Assembly (NCBI GenBank): GCA_032433765.1
Contig: JAVIAB010000051.1
Span: forward strand, 83,173,973-83,237,972
Length of the DNA: 64,000 bases
From: Megaustenia siamemsis
Lineage: Eukaryota > Mollusca > Gastropoda > Stylommatophora > Ariophantidae
Direction of reading: 5' to 3'
Part shown: one piece after another, positions 20,965 through 31,929 of the stretch
How the letters are laid out: the number at the start of each line of letters is the position of its first letter
How positions within the stretch are numbered: position 1 is the first letter of the stretch
Translations under genes and position numbers: made by a program
The notes under the pieces: model-generated
The model's database searches: none
The model's input: only the letters and a program-made list of their open reading frames with translations
What the model was told of the DNA's origin: nothing

Positions 20965-22771
20965 TAGAAAGTATTTCAATGCAGGGTTTCTTAAAGAACA
21001 AAGAATTAAAGATAAATTCACAGTCACAATATTAAACAAATACCAAGTCCTCCAACAACTAGAAAATACAATAAATTTAGAAGATCATTGGAAACAGGTA
21101 CAAGATATATGGAAAGAGACATGCGAAGAAACACTTGGGAAAAGAGAACGCCAGAATAAGACATGGATGACAGCAGAGACCCTGGATAAAATTAAAGAAA
21201 GAAATGAACAAGAAAGCAGACATAAATAAAAGCAAAACGAGAAGTAATAAAGCCAAGACACAGGAAGCTTACACAGAGGTGAACAAAGAAGTGAGAAGAT
21301 GCATTAAAAGGGATAAGAGGAAATATATAGATGAACTAGCTAAAGAGGCAGAAGAAGCAGGAAATAAAAGGAATATGAAAGAACCGTACAACAGCACAAA
21401 GAAATTAAGTGGAAAATACAAACAGATGAATGCCTTTATTAAAGATAAGAAAGGAAATCTGCTGAGTAATATAAGGGAACAAATGGAGAGATGGAAAGAG
21501 CATTTTGAAGAACTTTTGAACAGATCAGGCTAAATTATCCTCCAGATATACTACCAGCAGAAGAAGAGTTACATGTTAACTGTGGAAAACCAAGTAAAGA
21601 AGAAATAATGAAAGTCATCAAACTATTAAAAAATGGTAAAGCCACAGGACCAGATGAAATTCTTTCGGAAGCCATCAAAGCAGATATTAACACCTCTACC
21701 AAGATGTTAAATAATCTATTAGATAAAATTTGGGAGAGGGAAGAAATACCTAAAGACTGGAAAGAAGGTTATATGATCAAACTACCAAAGAAAGGAAGTT
21801 TTCAGGAGTGCACAAATTATATGGGAATTATGCTACTATCAGTGCCAGGAAAAATATTAAGCAGAATCATTCTGGAGAGACTAAAAGAGGCCATAGAGAA
21901 ACATTTGAGAGATGAACAAGCAGGTTTTAGGAAGAACAGATCATGTACTGATCAAATAACTACTCTACGTATAATAGCTGAACAAAGTTTAGAACTAAAA
22001 TCCCCACTTTATATTGGATCATAGATTACGAAAAGGCATTTATGATAGTTTTCATGATAGTTTAGACAGAAGAATTCTTTGGAAGTTGCTGAGTCATTAC
22101 GGAATCCCCATAAAGTTTATTAACCTGATAAAAACAATGTATGAAGGAACGAAATGCAGTGTGGTGCATGCATGTCAGCTTACAGAAGCATTTGAAATAA
22201 GAACAGGAGTAAGGCAAGGATGCCTTCTGTCTCCATTTCTCTTTCTACTGGCCATATATTGGATTATGAAAATAACTCAAAACAACAGAAACGGGATCCA
22301 GTGGTCACTGACCAAACAACTTGATGATTTAGACTTTGCTGATGACATAGCTCTCCTATCACATAGCCATCAGCAGATGCAGGATACAATGAGCATACTT
22401 GATGAGCGATCACAACAACTAGAACTGAAGATTAACAGAGATAAGACCAATATTATGAGAATTAATACAGTTGGCAGTAACCAAATAAAACTAGGAGAAA
22501 TACCTCTACTAGACGTACAATCTTACATATATCTGGGCAGTAATATAGATAAAGAGGGAGGAACAGAAAATGATACCAAAATAAGGATATCAAAAGCAAG
22601 AGGAGCCTTCATTGCACTGGGAAACATCTGGAAATCCAAAGAAATTAGATTAGATACAAAAATAAAAATTTTCAACTCAAATGTTAAGTCGGTCCTATTA
22701 TATGGCTGTGAAACATGGAGAACAACACAATTGACAATCACGAAGATACAGACTTTCATTAATGGATGCTT
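20965..22771 (+). mobile_element. LINE-B, left part: linker and reverse transcriptase (pseudogene)
   Basis: This starts inside the endonuclease-RT linker (GFLKEQRIKDKFTVTILNKY), so the 5' end and endonuclease are missing. One frameshift near 21,200 leads into a Lys-rich linker, and another follows the stop at 21,533. The RT fingers read LKNGKATGPDEILSEAIKA, KDWKEGYMIKLPKKGSF and DEQAGFRKNRSC. A short duplication around 22,050 (two ATGATAGTTT phrases) disrupts motif A just after DYEKAF. Motif B (GVRQGCLLSPFLF) and motif C (FADDIALL) are intact, as is YLGSNIDKEGG. The copy is cut by a LINE-E insertion at 22,772 and resumes at 23,110. The machinery resembles LINE-D but is clearly a different family. 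Confidence 0.9.
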
Positions 22772-23109
22772 CATCATCATGTGCCATACCGGTTGGCGTA
22801 TGTGATCATGTCCCTCCACAATCTTCTATCTACAGTGCATCGTATCAGTTCTGTTGTTGACTGTTTTCCATGCCATGACACCAAGCTATCCAGTATTTTC
22901 TCTCTTTGTCGCCCGCGATCTCTCTTTCCTTTTATTTTGCCAATTGTAACCAAGTATTCCAACTTTCCTCTTCTCATGAGGTGCCCGAGAAATGTTGATT
23001 GCTTCTTTCTGATGTTTTTTAAGAGCTCCCTTTTTGTGTTGGCCTGTTTGAGAACTTCCTCATTGGTCTTTTTAGCTGTCCAGGGAACTTTCAACATTCT
23101 TCTGAGAAA
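22772..23109 (-). mobile_element. LINE-E insertion in LINE-B, 12-bp TSD
   Basis: A 338-bp 5'-truncated LINE-E in antisense. Its 3' tail complement (CATCATCATG) touches the left TSD. Its coding part gives FLRRMLKVPWTAKKTNEEVL, GHLMRRGKLEYLVTIGKIKG and GKRDRGRQREKILDSL. TAATGGATGCTT occurs at 22,760-22,771 and 23,110-23,121. The uninterrupted LINE-B copies at 17.4 and 51.6 kb show the unfilled site. Confidence 0.95.
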
Positions 23110-23485
23110 TAATGGATGCTTAGGCAGAAAAAAACGATGGAAATGGCAGGACAAAATCACTAACATAGAATTATGGAAATGTACCAGTCAAATACCAGTG
23201 GATAAAGAGATACAGCGAAGACGATGGCGCTGGACAGGACACACACTACGGAAGCCAACTGAGAGTATTGCACAACAGGCCTTTTTTTGGAATCCCCATG
23301 GGAAAAGACAAAGAGCAAGACCAAGGAATTCTTGGAGAAGACAGATAGAAGCAGAGATGAAGATGATGGGGAAGATATGGAATGATCTTAAAAGAATGGC
23401 AAAAAAACAGAATGACTTGGAAAGTGTTTGTTGAAAACCTATACTCCACTGGGAGCTAAAAAGGTAGATGAATGATGATGAGACA
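23110..23485 (+). mobile_element. LINE-B, right part after the LINE-E insertion
   Basis: The frame resumes: KRWKWQDKITNIELWKCTSQ, RRRWRWTGHTLRKPTESIAQ, then GKRQRARPRNSWRR (equivalent of the GRPRxxW motif), IEAEMKMMGKIWNDL and stop. The 3' end is CTCCACTGGGAGCTAAAAAGG, then ATGAATGATGATGAG. Confidence 0.9.
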
Positions 23486-23665
23486 GCAAAGTGTCCAGAG
23501 ATGAAGACATACCATCAGTAGTCACGACACGCATCGCAGTAGCATTGAAAGCTTGCAACAACCTAACGAACATCTGGAGATCCAAAGTTCTCAGTAAACG
23601 AACAAAACTTAAATTGTTAAACTCATGAGGGATACCAACGCTAACATGTGGACGAAACTAAGGAA
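23486..23665 (+). mobile_element. LINE-D-like fragment
   Basis: ALKACNNLTNIWRSKVLSKR and TKLKLLNS, then GIPTLTCG, resemble LINE-D residues 318-356 (FRSLEKLWKSK, TKLRLFKSNVLSTLTYACES). It is short, broken and wedged between LINE-B and LINE-A. Confidence 0.55.
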
Positions 23666-25560
23666 ACAAGATGAAAAAAACAGCGTGGTGGAATTATGCA
23701 ATCAGAGAAGCAATTAAAGAAAGAACGAAACTGTTTTAAAATTGGAGCCAGAATAAGAACCAAGAAGAATATGAAAAATATGCCTTGGCCGGAAAAAAAA
23801 AATAAAATTTGGATCAAAGAAGCAAAGGTAATAAAACATGGACAGAATTCGGACAGAATATGAGCAGGGATTTCAAGACAGCCACAAGAGATTTCTACAA
23901 AGCAGTAAAAGCCATAAGAGTGAGAAAAGAAAACCACGATCCTACTGAGCTCATAAATGACAAAGATGGACAGTCAATTTCAAATAACCAACATACGAAA
24001 CAGAGATGAAAAGGAATCTCTGATGACCTATTAAACGTGACAACAACTACCAATAACACAACCGAAACCACAAAAAAGTACAAACACTGAATCCAACATC
24101 ATGAAAGAGGAAATCGATGAAGTAATCAAATATGCACGAAGAAATAATGCACCAGGGATAGATAACATACCAGTACAATTAATAGCAGCAGCAGGAGAAA
24201 CAGAAGTGATATGGCTGCACAGAAAATTCAATGCAGCATTGCACCAACAAATAACTACAGAAGACTGTCAACAGGCAATCATCATACCAATATGGAAAAA
24301 GAAAGGTAGCAAGAGAGACTGCAATCAATATAGAGGTATATCTCTTCTCAGGCATGTAGGAAAGCTATACGCCAAAATTGTGGGGAAAAAAAAACTGAGA
24401 CCAACAATAGAACTACAGTTAAGCGATTCTCAAATGGGGTTCCGAAAAGAAAAACAGTATGTAGTGACGCTCTATTCACCTTAAAACAGAAAAGACGACA
24501 GAACACAATAACAATGTGTACATAGCTTTCATTGACCAGGAAAAGGCATTCGACAAAGTAAATAGAGAACAACTGTGGGAGATACAACATACGGAGTAAG
24601 CCAACATCAAACAAACCAAGTTAAACGTCTCTACATCAACAGCAACTGCACATTGAGAGCAGCGGCAGGTTACACAGACCCCTTAGAAGCTAAATCAGGA
24701 GTAAGACAGGGGTGTACACTATCTCCCTTATTGTTTATTACATACACGGACTATATATGCAAGTTAGCCATCACATCAAAGATACAGGATCATGCACCAA
24801 AATATGGAAAAAATAAAAGACCTACAAGAACACTTCAACAGACTCAACAGCACAAGCACAACATTTAACATGAAAATCAACATCAACAAAACAGAAGTCA
24901 TGAATATCGCAAAAGAGAAACAGAATATCAACATAACTATAGACGGCAGATAACTAAAACAAGTAGAGGGATTTAAATACCTAGGATGTCTAGTGACAAA
25001 TGACAACCCACACACAGCTGAAATAGACTTAAGATGCAACAAAGCTTGTCAAATCATTGGACAGCTATCACTACCATTGTCCAACAAGGAAATAACTCTA
25101 GAGGCAAAACGGGCACTCTACAATACAATCTTCATCCCAACGTTTTACTACCAATGTCAGTCCTGGACCCTAGATGCAAGAACAATAAGAAAAATAGCCT
25201 TAACTATGTTAGACGGACGACAGGAAACAGCATGAGAGATAAGTTCAGAACAGAAATAAAGAACTGAGAAAAAAAGTTAGCAATAGTCCCTTCCATAGAA
25301 TATATTTTAAAAAAGCAGCAGATAAAATGGTTTGGCCACATGACAAGGCAGATAGACCAAAACACAACACATCGAGCCTTCAATATAAGGTCTTCAATAA
25401 CACCAGACCCAAGGGCCGACCACGAAAAAGATGGATTGACGGAATATTAGAAACACAAGGAAACAGAACATTAGCAGAGGCGAACATAAGAGCAAAAGGC
25501 CGCAAATTATATCTCTCCTCGACGTTGAAAGGCAAATGAAGAAGGGAAGAAGATTTAGAA
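23666..25560 (+). mobile_element. LINE-A, linker, RT and 3' end (pseudogene)
   Basis: The longest LINE-A copy. A degraded linker (FKTATRDFYKAVKAIRVRKE, LINDKDGQSISNN) leads to RT fingers: NNAPGIDNIPVQLIAA, QQAIIIPIWKKKGSKRDCNQ, YRGISLLRHVGKLYAKI and SQMGFRKEK. Motif A is frameshifted (DQEKAFDKVNREQLWEI). Motif B reads SGVRQGCTLSPLLF. The motif C (YADD) block is missing between GYTDPLE...KIQDHAPK and NKTEVMNIAKEKQ. Downstream are YLGCLVTNDNP, LYNTIFIPTFYYQCQSW, GRPRKRWIDGILE, LYLSSTLKGK, stop and the purine-rich tail. It has no endonuclease and cannot be active. Confidence 0.9.
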
Positions 25561-25571
25561 TCAACCGTACA

Positions 25572-25742
25572 TCATCATGTACCATATCAGTTGGCGTAGG
25601 CGATCATGTTTTTTCCACAATCTTCTATCCACAGTGCATCGTATCAGTTATGTTGTTGACTGTTTTCCATGCCATGACACCAATCTATCCAGTATTTTCT
25701 TTCTTTGTCGTCTGTGATATCGTTTTCCTTTTATTTTGCCAG
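25572..25742 (-). mobile_element. LINE-E 3' end, short copy
   Basis: CATCATCATGTACC, then the complement of the LINE-E C-terminus (GATCATGTTTTTTCC, GACTGTTTTCCATGCCATG, TTCCTTTTATTTTGCCAG), as in the 22.77 and 28.07 kb copies. It directly follows the LINE-A tail. Confidence 0.85.
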
Positions 25743-26984
25743 AAATATAATAAATATGTGTTCAATATAATAGCTTCCTTTTATTTATATAAAATAGAAA
25801 CTAATGTATGACAGATAATGTGTATCAAAAATGAAATAGAAATGTATCTTCATTGAAAGAGATGGTCTACCGATGTTTTAGGAGATCGAAGCTGAAAATG
25901 TATAAACGAATAAGCAGTAAAAGTGTAAGACGCCCTAATCAAGTTAAAATACGAGGTATATTTATGTCCGATGTTTTCTCTATTTAAGAAAGAAAACATC
26001 TATCTGTATATTCCATCCTCCCATCGACTCTGGAATGCTATAGAGACAGAGAGAAGTAAAGAAAGACAACACACTGCACATTTATTTTTGTCAATATTTT
26101 GGTGCGTAGAAAGCTACGATTTATGGCGCAGGTTCTCTTTGTTACCCTTTCTTTATCAGGGCCGGAAGGGAGCTTCCATTGTGAAGATTTGACAGAAAAA
26201 CACCTGGTCTTCTCGTGAATCACTTCAAGAGTGCCATATACCGGAAGTGTTGTCGAAAGAGCAACAACAAAAACAAGCTCTTGATTAACGGATGTAAGGA
26301 TGTGCGTGGGAGTCAAGTGTATGAGTGAGCACTCTCAAGAGAGGGGGCAGAGAAGAAGGAGATCTGTGGAAGAAAGTGTAGAGTTCTGGTCACGTCAATG
26401 GCAGCGGTCAGTAAAGTGTTACAGTCAAGAGCTTATTGAAATACTACACTTAATGTTAATTGAAGTTGTGTTGGGCATAGAACACACTATGTAACCATAC
26501 GACCGCAGCTTTTCAATCGCACTGAACGGCTCTTATATGTGCTCAATTTGAAAACAAGGCCTAGGTTTTACTGTTCGTCTCTGATAAAACTAGGTATGAA
26601 ATTTCACAAATGTTAATAGCATTCGTTGGTTGGTAAAAAAATCACATTAAAAACTCATATCCTACACATGAGGTTCGAACCGGTTATCTTTCAAGTTAAA
26701 GCAATTATTTCTTATTTGTTTAGTTATTTGTTTGTGTGCTTGAGTTCTCTAGCTCAATCAAAGTCCTGAGCGGCCATATTGTGCATTAGCATAACTTTAT
26801 TCCCCTTTTACTCACCGGCAGTCTCGCGACCACGAGCCCCTCGCCATGCAGGCAAATATTCACCAAATAAAGAGGTATATATCGCCGAGAGTTTTCATGT
26901 TTTGGGTAAATTCTAACAACGTGCCAGAGCAGCAGTCATTTTGGCCGACTATTTTTGATTTCTAAATGTCAATGATTCATAGAC
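25743..26984. other. Intergenic; possible tRNA-like head near 26,680
   Basis: The minus strand near 26,680 reads CCGGTTCGAACCTCATG, a good B box, but no A box or body is clear. Otherwise no supported feature. Confidence 0.3.
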
Positions 26985-27035
26985 GTGAGTAGAGTGCACA
27001 CGGAACTCTTTGCTTTTTCTCGTTATTCGAGAGGC

Positions 27036-27312
27036 GCACATCGATTCTCACTACCTAGAGAGGGGTGCACATCGATTCTCACTACCCAGAGAGGACTGCA
27101 CATCGATTCTCACTACACAGAGAGGACTGCACATCGATTCTCGCTACACAGAGAGGACTGCACATCGATTCTCACTACCCAGATAGGACTGCACATCGAT
27201 TCTCACTACCCAATTAGGACTGCACATCGATTCTCACTACCCAGAGAGAACTGCACATCGATTCTCACTACACAGAGAGGACTGCACATCGATTCTCACT
27301 ACCCAGAGACCG
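27036..27312. repeat. 31-bp minisatellite, about 9 units
   Basis: The unit is GGACTGCACATCGATTCTC plus ACTACCCAGAGA; measured spacing is 31 bp (for example 27,074 to 27,105). Being 31 bp long, it stays open over 93-bp cycles, which explains a 123-codon frame. The sequence is unrelated to the 31-bp array at 11.5 kb. Confidence 0.95.
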
Positions 27313-27354
27313 GAGATGGATACAGACACGTAGAGACCACCGATTTCAAAAGAT

Positions 27355-27445
27355 AAATAATTCCCATCGACCATGGTGAGGTTCGAACCCGGATCTTGAT
27401 GGCAAGAGGTCGACGTCTCACTTTTAGATTACACCACCCCCCCTT
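27355..27445 (-). mobile_element. SINE-8 head (tRNA-like)
   Basis: Minus strand: GGTGGTGTAATCTAAAAGTG (A-box-like), then GATCCGGGTTCGAACCTCAC (strong B box) and CATGGTCGATGGGAA. The body would lie toward the 31-bp array. No second copy in the window. Confidence 0.45.
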
Positions 27446-27989
27446 TTTTCCCTTTCCCTCCCTCCCGAACTTAAAGCAATCTTCAGAGGCGGGACCCACT
27501 GTCACCCACAGTGGTAGAAGTGAAATGAAAATATTTATTTCTTAAACAAATAGTATAGATGTAACTGGAACCCATAGGGAAAGGGCAGGACGTAGCGTTA
27601 TAGTAGTACAAATAGAGGATGAAGCAATGGATGCTTCAGTTGTTGATCATAGAATAACATCTGGAATAATATTTTAATGTATTTTTGTCAACCGATACTA
27701 CTCACTAATGACACCTATATTCCCCCTCACCCCACACACCTTTTTGTTAACACTATACAGGTAGAAGAAGTTAGTAATAGTTGGCTTTCTCCTTTTTCAA
27801 CCCCTCTTGATAAATGTAGCTTACTGTTCTTTGTTGGTGTACAGTGACTAGAACGGGCCAGGTATAATTTAACGAGGCCAGTTTCTGAATTTAAGAAAAA
27901 ATGGTTCCTTTTATTTTAATACGCCTGAAGGAGTGTGGGGAATATGGCGTTATTTTCCAACATTCAAAATTTAAATTAGCACATTTACA
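27446..27989. other. Intergenic, nothing recognised
   Basis: A C/T run lies near 27,436-27,455. No supported gene. Confidence 0.4.
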
Positions 27990-28740
27990 TAGATGATGTG
28001 GTCAGTCTTACGCCAGGCAGCCTTACGTTCATAGAAAATAAATTCACCCATTGAAGGCTGGGTTAATGTCATCATCATCATGAGCCGTACCGGTTGGCGT
28101 TGGCGATCATGTCCTTGCACAATCTTCTATCTATAGTGCATTGTATGAGTTCTGTTGTTGACTGTTTTCCATGCAATGGCACCAAGCTATCCAGTATTTT
28201 CTCTCTTTGTCGATCGCGATCTCTCTTTCCTTTTATTTTGCCAGTTTTAACCAAGTATTTCAACTTTCCTCTTCTCATGATATGCCCGAAGTATGTTGAT
28301 TGTTTCTTTCTGATGTTTTTTAGGAGCCCCCATTTTTGTGATGACCTCTTTGAGAACTTCCTCATTGGTCTTTTTAGCTGTCCAGAGAACTTTCAACATT
28401 CTTCTGAGAAATCCCATCCTTGTGGCCTCTAATCGCCTTTTCATTTGTTTGTCTATTGTCTATGATTCGCTTCCATAGGTCAGAATTGGTTCTATATAGC
28501 ATCGATGAACTCTCTTTCTCATTTCTATTGACATAGATTTGTTGCATAAGATATTTGTCGCTTTCTGAAATGCTATTTTGGCCTTAGCTATTCTACTTTT
28601 TATTTCTGTGTTGCATCTTCCATCTGATGTTATCACTGTGCCCAAGTATTTCAAACGTTGTTAGTATAACAGCCGCAAATAGCGATTGAACGTAAACTCT
28701 TGTCCTTAGTTCACCGACCATTAAGCTACTGCGACTCTCT
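27990..28740 (-). mobile_element. SINE-1 split by LINE-E
   Basis: The left part (27,990-28,068) is the complement of the SINE-1 body and core (GTGGTCAGTCTTACGCC, CCCATTGAAGGCTGGGTTAA). The right part (28,667-28,740) is the complement of the head (CTCTTGTCCTTAGTTCACCG, AAGCTACTGCGACTC). Joining the two restores the normal SINE-1 order, so the LINE-E between them is a later insertion. The head is diverged. No clear TSD was found. Confidence 0.7.
28070..28662 (-). mobile_element. LINE-E C-terminal part inside SINE-1
   Basis: From right to left on the minus strand: MKYLGTVITSDGRCNTEIKS, RIAKAKIAFQKATNIL, RVHRCYIEPILTYGSES, MKRRLEATRMGFLRRMLKVL, GHIMRRGKLKYLVKTGKIKG, GKRDRDRQREKILDSL, stop, and a (CAT)n-complement tail. 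It starts at the YLGT motif, so it is 5'-truncated after the catalytic core. Only two frames are needed, so decay is modest. Confidence 0.9.
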
Positions 28741-28765
28741 TCTGCATCAGCAGTTGGGTGCAATT

Positions 28766-30050
28766 ATTGTTCAAAGCTGTCTGGTGTCTTAAATATTATT
28801 GTCAAAAGCTGTCTGGTGTCTCAAATATTATTGTCAAAAGCTGTCTGGTGTCTCAAATATTATTGTCAAAAGCTGTATGGTGTCTCAAATATTATTGTCA
28901 AAAGCTGTCTGGTGTCACCAGCAATTATTGTCAAAAACTGTCTGGTGTCACCACCAATTATTGTCCAACGCTGTCTGGTGTCTCCAGCAATTATTGTCCA
29001 ACGCTGTCTGGTGTCTCCAGCAATTATTGTCCAACCCTGTCTGGTGTCTCCAGCAATTATTGTCCAACGCTGTCTGGTGTGTCCAGAAATTATTGTCAAA
29101 CGCTGTCTGGTGTCTCCAACAATTATTGTCCAACGCTGTCTGGTGTCTCCAGCAATTATTGTCCAACGCTGTCTGGTGTCTCCAGCAATTATTGTTCAAA
29201 GCTGTCTGGTGTCTCCAGCAATTATTGTTCAAAGCTGTCTGGTGTCTCCAGCAATTATTTTTCAAAGCTGTCTGGTGTCTCCAGCAATTATTGTTCAAAG
29301 CTGTCTGGTGTCTCCAGCAATTATTGCTCAAAGCTGTCTGGTGTCTCCAGCAGTTATTGTCCAAAGCTGTCTGGTATCTCCAGCAATTTTTGCTCAAAGC
29401 TGTCTGGTGTCTCCAGCAATTATTGTTCAAAGCTGTCTGGTGTCTCCAGCAATTATTGTCCAAAGCTGTCTGGTGTCTCCAGCAATTATTGTCCAAAGCT
29501 GTCTGGTGTCTCCAGCAATTATTGTTCAAAGCTGTCTGGTGTCTCCAGCAATTATTGTCCAACGCTGTCTGGTGTTTCCAGCAATTATTGTTCAAAGCTG
29601 TCTGGTATCTCCAGCAATTATTGTACAAAGCTGTCTGGTGTCTCCAGCAATTATTGCTCAAAGCTGTCTGGTATCTCCAGCAATTATTGTTCAAAGCTGT
29701 CTGGTATCTCCAGCTATTATTGTCCAAAGATGTCTGGTGTCTCCAGCAATTATTGCTCAAAGCTGTCTGGTGTCTCCAGCAATTATTGTCCAAAGCTGTC
29801 TGGTGTCTCCAGCAATTATTGTTCAAAGCTGTCTGGTATCTCCAGCAATTATTGTACAAAGCTGTCTGGTGTCTCCAGCAATTATTGCTCAAAGCTGTCT
29901 GGTATCTCCAGCAATTATTGTTCAAAGCTGTCTGGTATCTCCAGCTATTATTGCCCAAAGATGTCTGGTGTCTCCAGCAATTATTGCTCAAAGCTGTCTG
30001 GTATCTCCAGCAATTATTGTCAAAAGCTGTCTGGTGTCTCCAGTATCTTT
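28766..30050. repeat. 33-bp minisatellite, about 39 units, with a 231-bp higher-order duplication
   Basis: The unit is AAGCTGTCTGGTGTCTCCAG plus CAATTATTGTTCA. The first four units are a 32-bp AAATATTATTG form, then the period is exactly 33. A block of seven units is duplicated: the rare TGTACAAAG variant recurs 231 bp apart (29,623 and 29,854) with the same neighbours. A period divisible by 3 keeps every plus-strand frame open, giving an 11-residue repeat (KLSGVSSNYCS) with no start context, splice sites or flanking domain. Confidence 0.95.
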
Positions 30051-30199
30051 AGTATATTCTGACGTTCTATTAGCTCATCACTTGGCACTGCTCTTCCTGT
30101 CATCGCCATGCCGTCGGTTTAGCTCTTTCGCTTCTACCTTGTAGCCGCTACATAGCCTTTAGCGTAGGTCTATATCGTCTCCTCATTTTATAAAACGAA

Positions 30200-30285
30200 C
30201 AGTTTATGAACAGCTGTAGAGATAAAAAGTTATGGAGAGAAATGATCTCCTAAGCCAGCAGGCATGATACTTGACAATTACGATG
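30200..30285 (+). mobile_element. LINE-E 3' tip
   Basis: GAACAGCTGTAGAGATAAAA, then GTTATGGAGAGAAATGATCT and CCAGCAGGCATGATACTTG, match the last codons of LINE-E (CRDRKLWRDMI...). Confidence 0.7.
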
Positions 30286-30421
30286 TTCTGAAATCATTGA
30301 ATTATTTCTTTATTATTCATAGATTTCAAGATTAAAATACAAATAGATACATAAATATTTTATATTATGAGAATTAAAAAAATGTACAATGAAACAGGTT
30401 TTGCGTTGACTATAGCACTGT

Positions 30422-30672
30422 AAAAGTAAAAAGTAAAGTACCCCCGTTACGCCAAGTGGCGTATAAGGAATATGGTGTTAGTGACTATACATTTTCAGCG
30501 CATGATTTTTGGGGTAATGTGGTCGGTATTACGCCCGCGCCGCTTTACTTTCCCAGAAAAAAATCCGGTACCCATTAAAGGCTGGGTGAACCGGAAGCCG
30601 TCGGTTGGGATCGAACCCTACCTCTTGTCCTTTGTAATCCAGTTCGCTAACCACTGAGCTATCGCAACTCTC
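30422..30672 (-). mobile_element. SINE-1 copy, 13-bp TSD
   Basis: A full-length minus-strand SINE-1 between two ACTATAGCACTGT repeats (30,409-30,421 and 30,673-30,685). Head, B box (complement GGGATCGAACCC), core and body are all well preserved, so it is a fairly recent insertion. Confidence 0.95.
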
Positions 30673-30949
30673 ACTATAGCACTGTGGATAGAGTTTTTGT
30701 CTCACAGTAAAGTGTACCTGGTCCCACTTAAATGATGAATAATTCAATTTTAGAGGTGGATCCCCATGATCCCAAGGTAGGTGTGATCATGTGTCGTGTC
30801 TTATCGGGGCCGGATGATTACACATTTATCTGCATGCAGGTTGAGCACAAACAGGAACCTTGGACATATTAAACAATGAACAGGAAGAGGTTGTATAAAA
30901 CCTGCCCAGCCTAAATTGAAAGAAAAAGCACAATTTATGTTAATTAAAA

Positions 30950-31080
30950 TTACAGTGGAACCTTGTACTTCTAACGACCTTGACTTCGAAAGTTCCGTGT
31001 CAGGGTTCGAGCACTTCAACTTTAGAGAAATGTGATACAGAGTTCGAACGATGCTTCTACGTTCGAATTGCGCTTGCATA
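30950..31080 (+). mobile_element. Possible pogo/Tigger-type DNA transposon end
   Basis: TACAGTGGAACCTTGTACTT, then repeated GTTCGA phrases (GGGTTCGAGC, GAGTTCGAACG, ACGTTCGAATTG), resembles the CAGT-GAACCTCG type of terminus known from pogo-like elements. The opposite end was not found. Confidence 0.3.
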
Positions 31081-31394
31081 GTGATGACAAATATCTTCAA
31101 TATATGCATTTGACGATGTTGTTGTTGAACCCAAGTCATCTCTTGTGTTCTCATATCTTGTGTCAGCTGGTGTGTTTTCGGTGTTTTTTTCCCCCTTTAT
31201 TTTGTGTGTTTGGTTATATGTAACCACTATATACTACTAACTAGAGCTTCCACGAAAAGTGAGGAATCGACAGAGCATAAGTAGAAGGTTGTTGTATCGT
31301 TGAATGAAGAGATAAGGAAACTTATCATGAAGTGTGATACAAGAGGGACTGATTGTAGATAAGATGGTAAATGAATCAAAACAGTAAACTACTA
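31081..31394. other. Intergenic, nothing recognised
   Basis: No supported feature before the AG-rich tract. Confidence 0.4.
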
Positions 31395-31451
31395 TGGGGG
31401 AGAGAGAGTGAGTGTGTGAGAGAGAGTAAGAGAGAGTATGAGAGAGAGAGT

Positions 31452-31492
<41 letters not shown>
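31395..31492. repeat. (AG)n / GAGAGAGT microsatellite
   Basis: GAGAGTGAGTGTGTGAGAGA passes into a pure AG run ending near 31,489. Confidence 0.95.
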
Positions 31493-31493
<1 letters not shown>

Positions 31494-31662
31494 ACATTAA
31501 GTACAGTTATTGAGTGTGTTTATAGAAAGAAACTCAACTTCAAAATAATAACCGTTCTCTTCCTCTCCACCATCCACACAGAACATCAACTGTCACCACA
31601 TCTCAATAAATGCAGTTTTCGTGTTATTATCTACCATTTTACATATTTTATTGATTGCCTTT

Positions 31663-31911
31663 GGGAGCCGCGATAGCTCAGTGGTTAGTGAACTGGACTA
31701 CAAAGGACAAGTGGTAGGGTTCAATTCCAGCCGACGGCTTCCGGTTCACCCAGCCTTTAATTGGTACCCGATTTTTTTCTGGGAAAGTAAAGCGACATGG
31801 GCGTAATACCGACCACATTACCCCAAAAATCATGCACCGAAGGTCTGTAAAATGTATGGTCACTAACACCATATTCCTTATACGCCACTTGGCGTGACGG
31901 GGGTACTTTAC
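31663..31911 (+). mobile_element. SINE-1 copy, 13-bp TSD
   Basis: A full-length plus-strand copy from GGGAGCCGCGATAGCTCAGT to GGGGGTACTTTAC. The TSD ATTGATTGCCTTT is at 31,650-31,662 and 31,912-31,924. The head has a good A box; the B box reads GTTCAATTCC. Confidence 0.95.
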
Positions 31912-31929
31912 ATTGATTGCCTTTATGTT

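Noticed and set aside
26985..27356. 123-codon frame with SLPREGCTSI-type repeats
   Set aside because: It is produced by the second 31-bp minisatellite.
28758..30144. Open frames of 417-442 codons on the plus strand and 347 on the minus strand
   Set aside because: They are generated by the 33-bp unit, whose length is divisible by three. Several frames are open at once, and there is no non-repeat domain.
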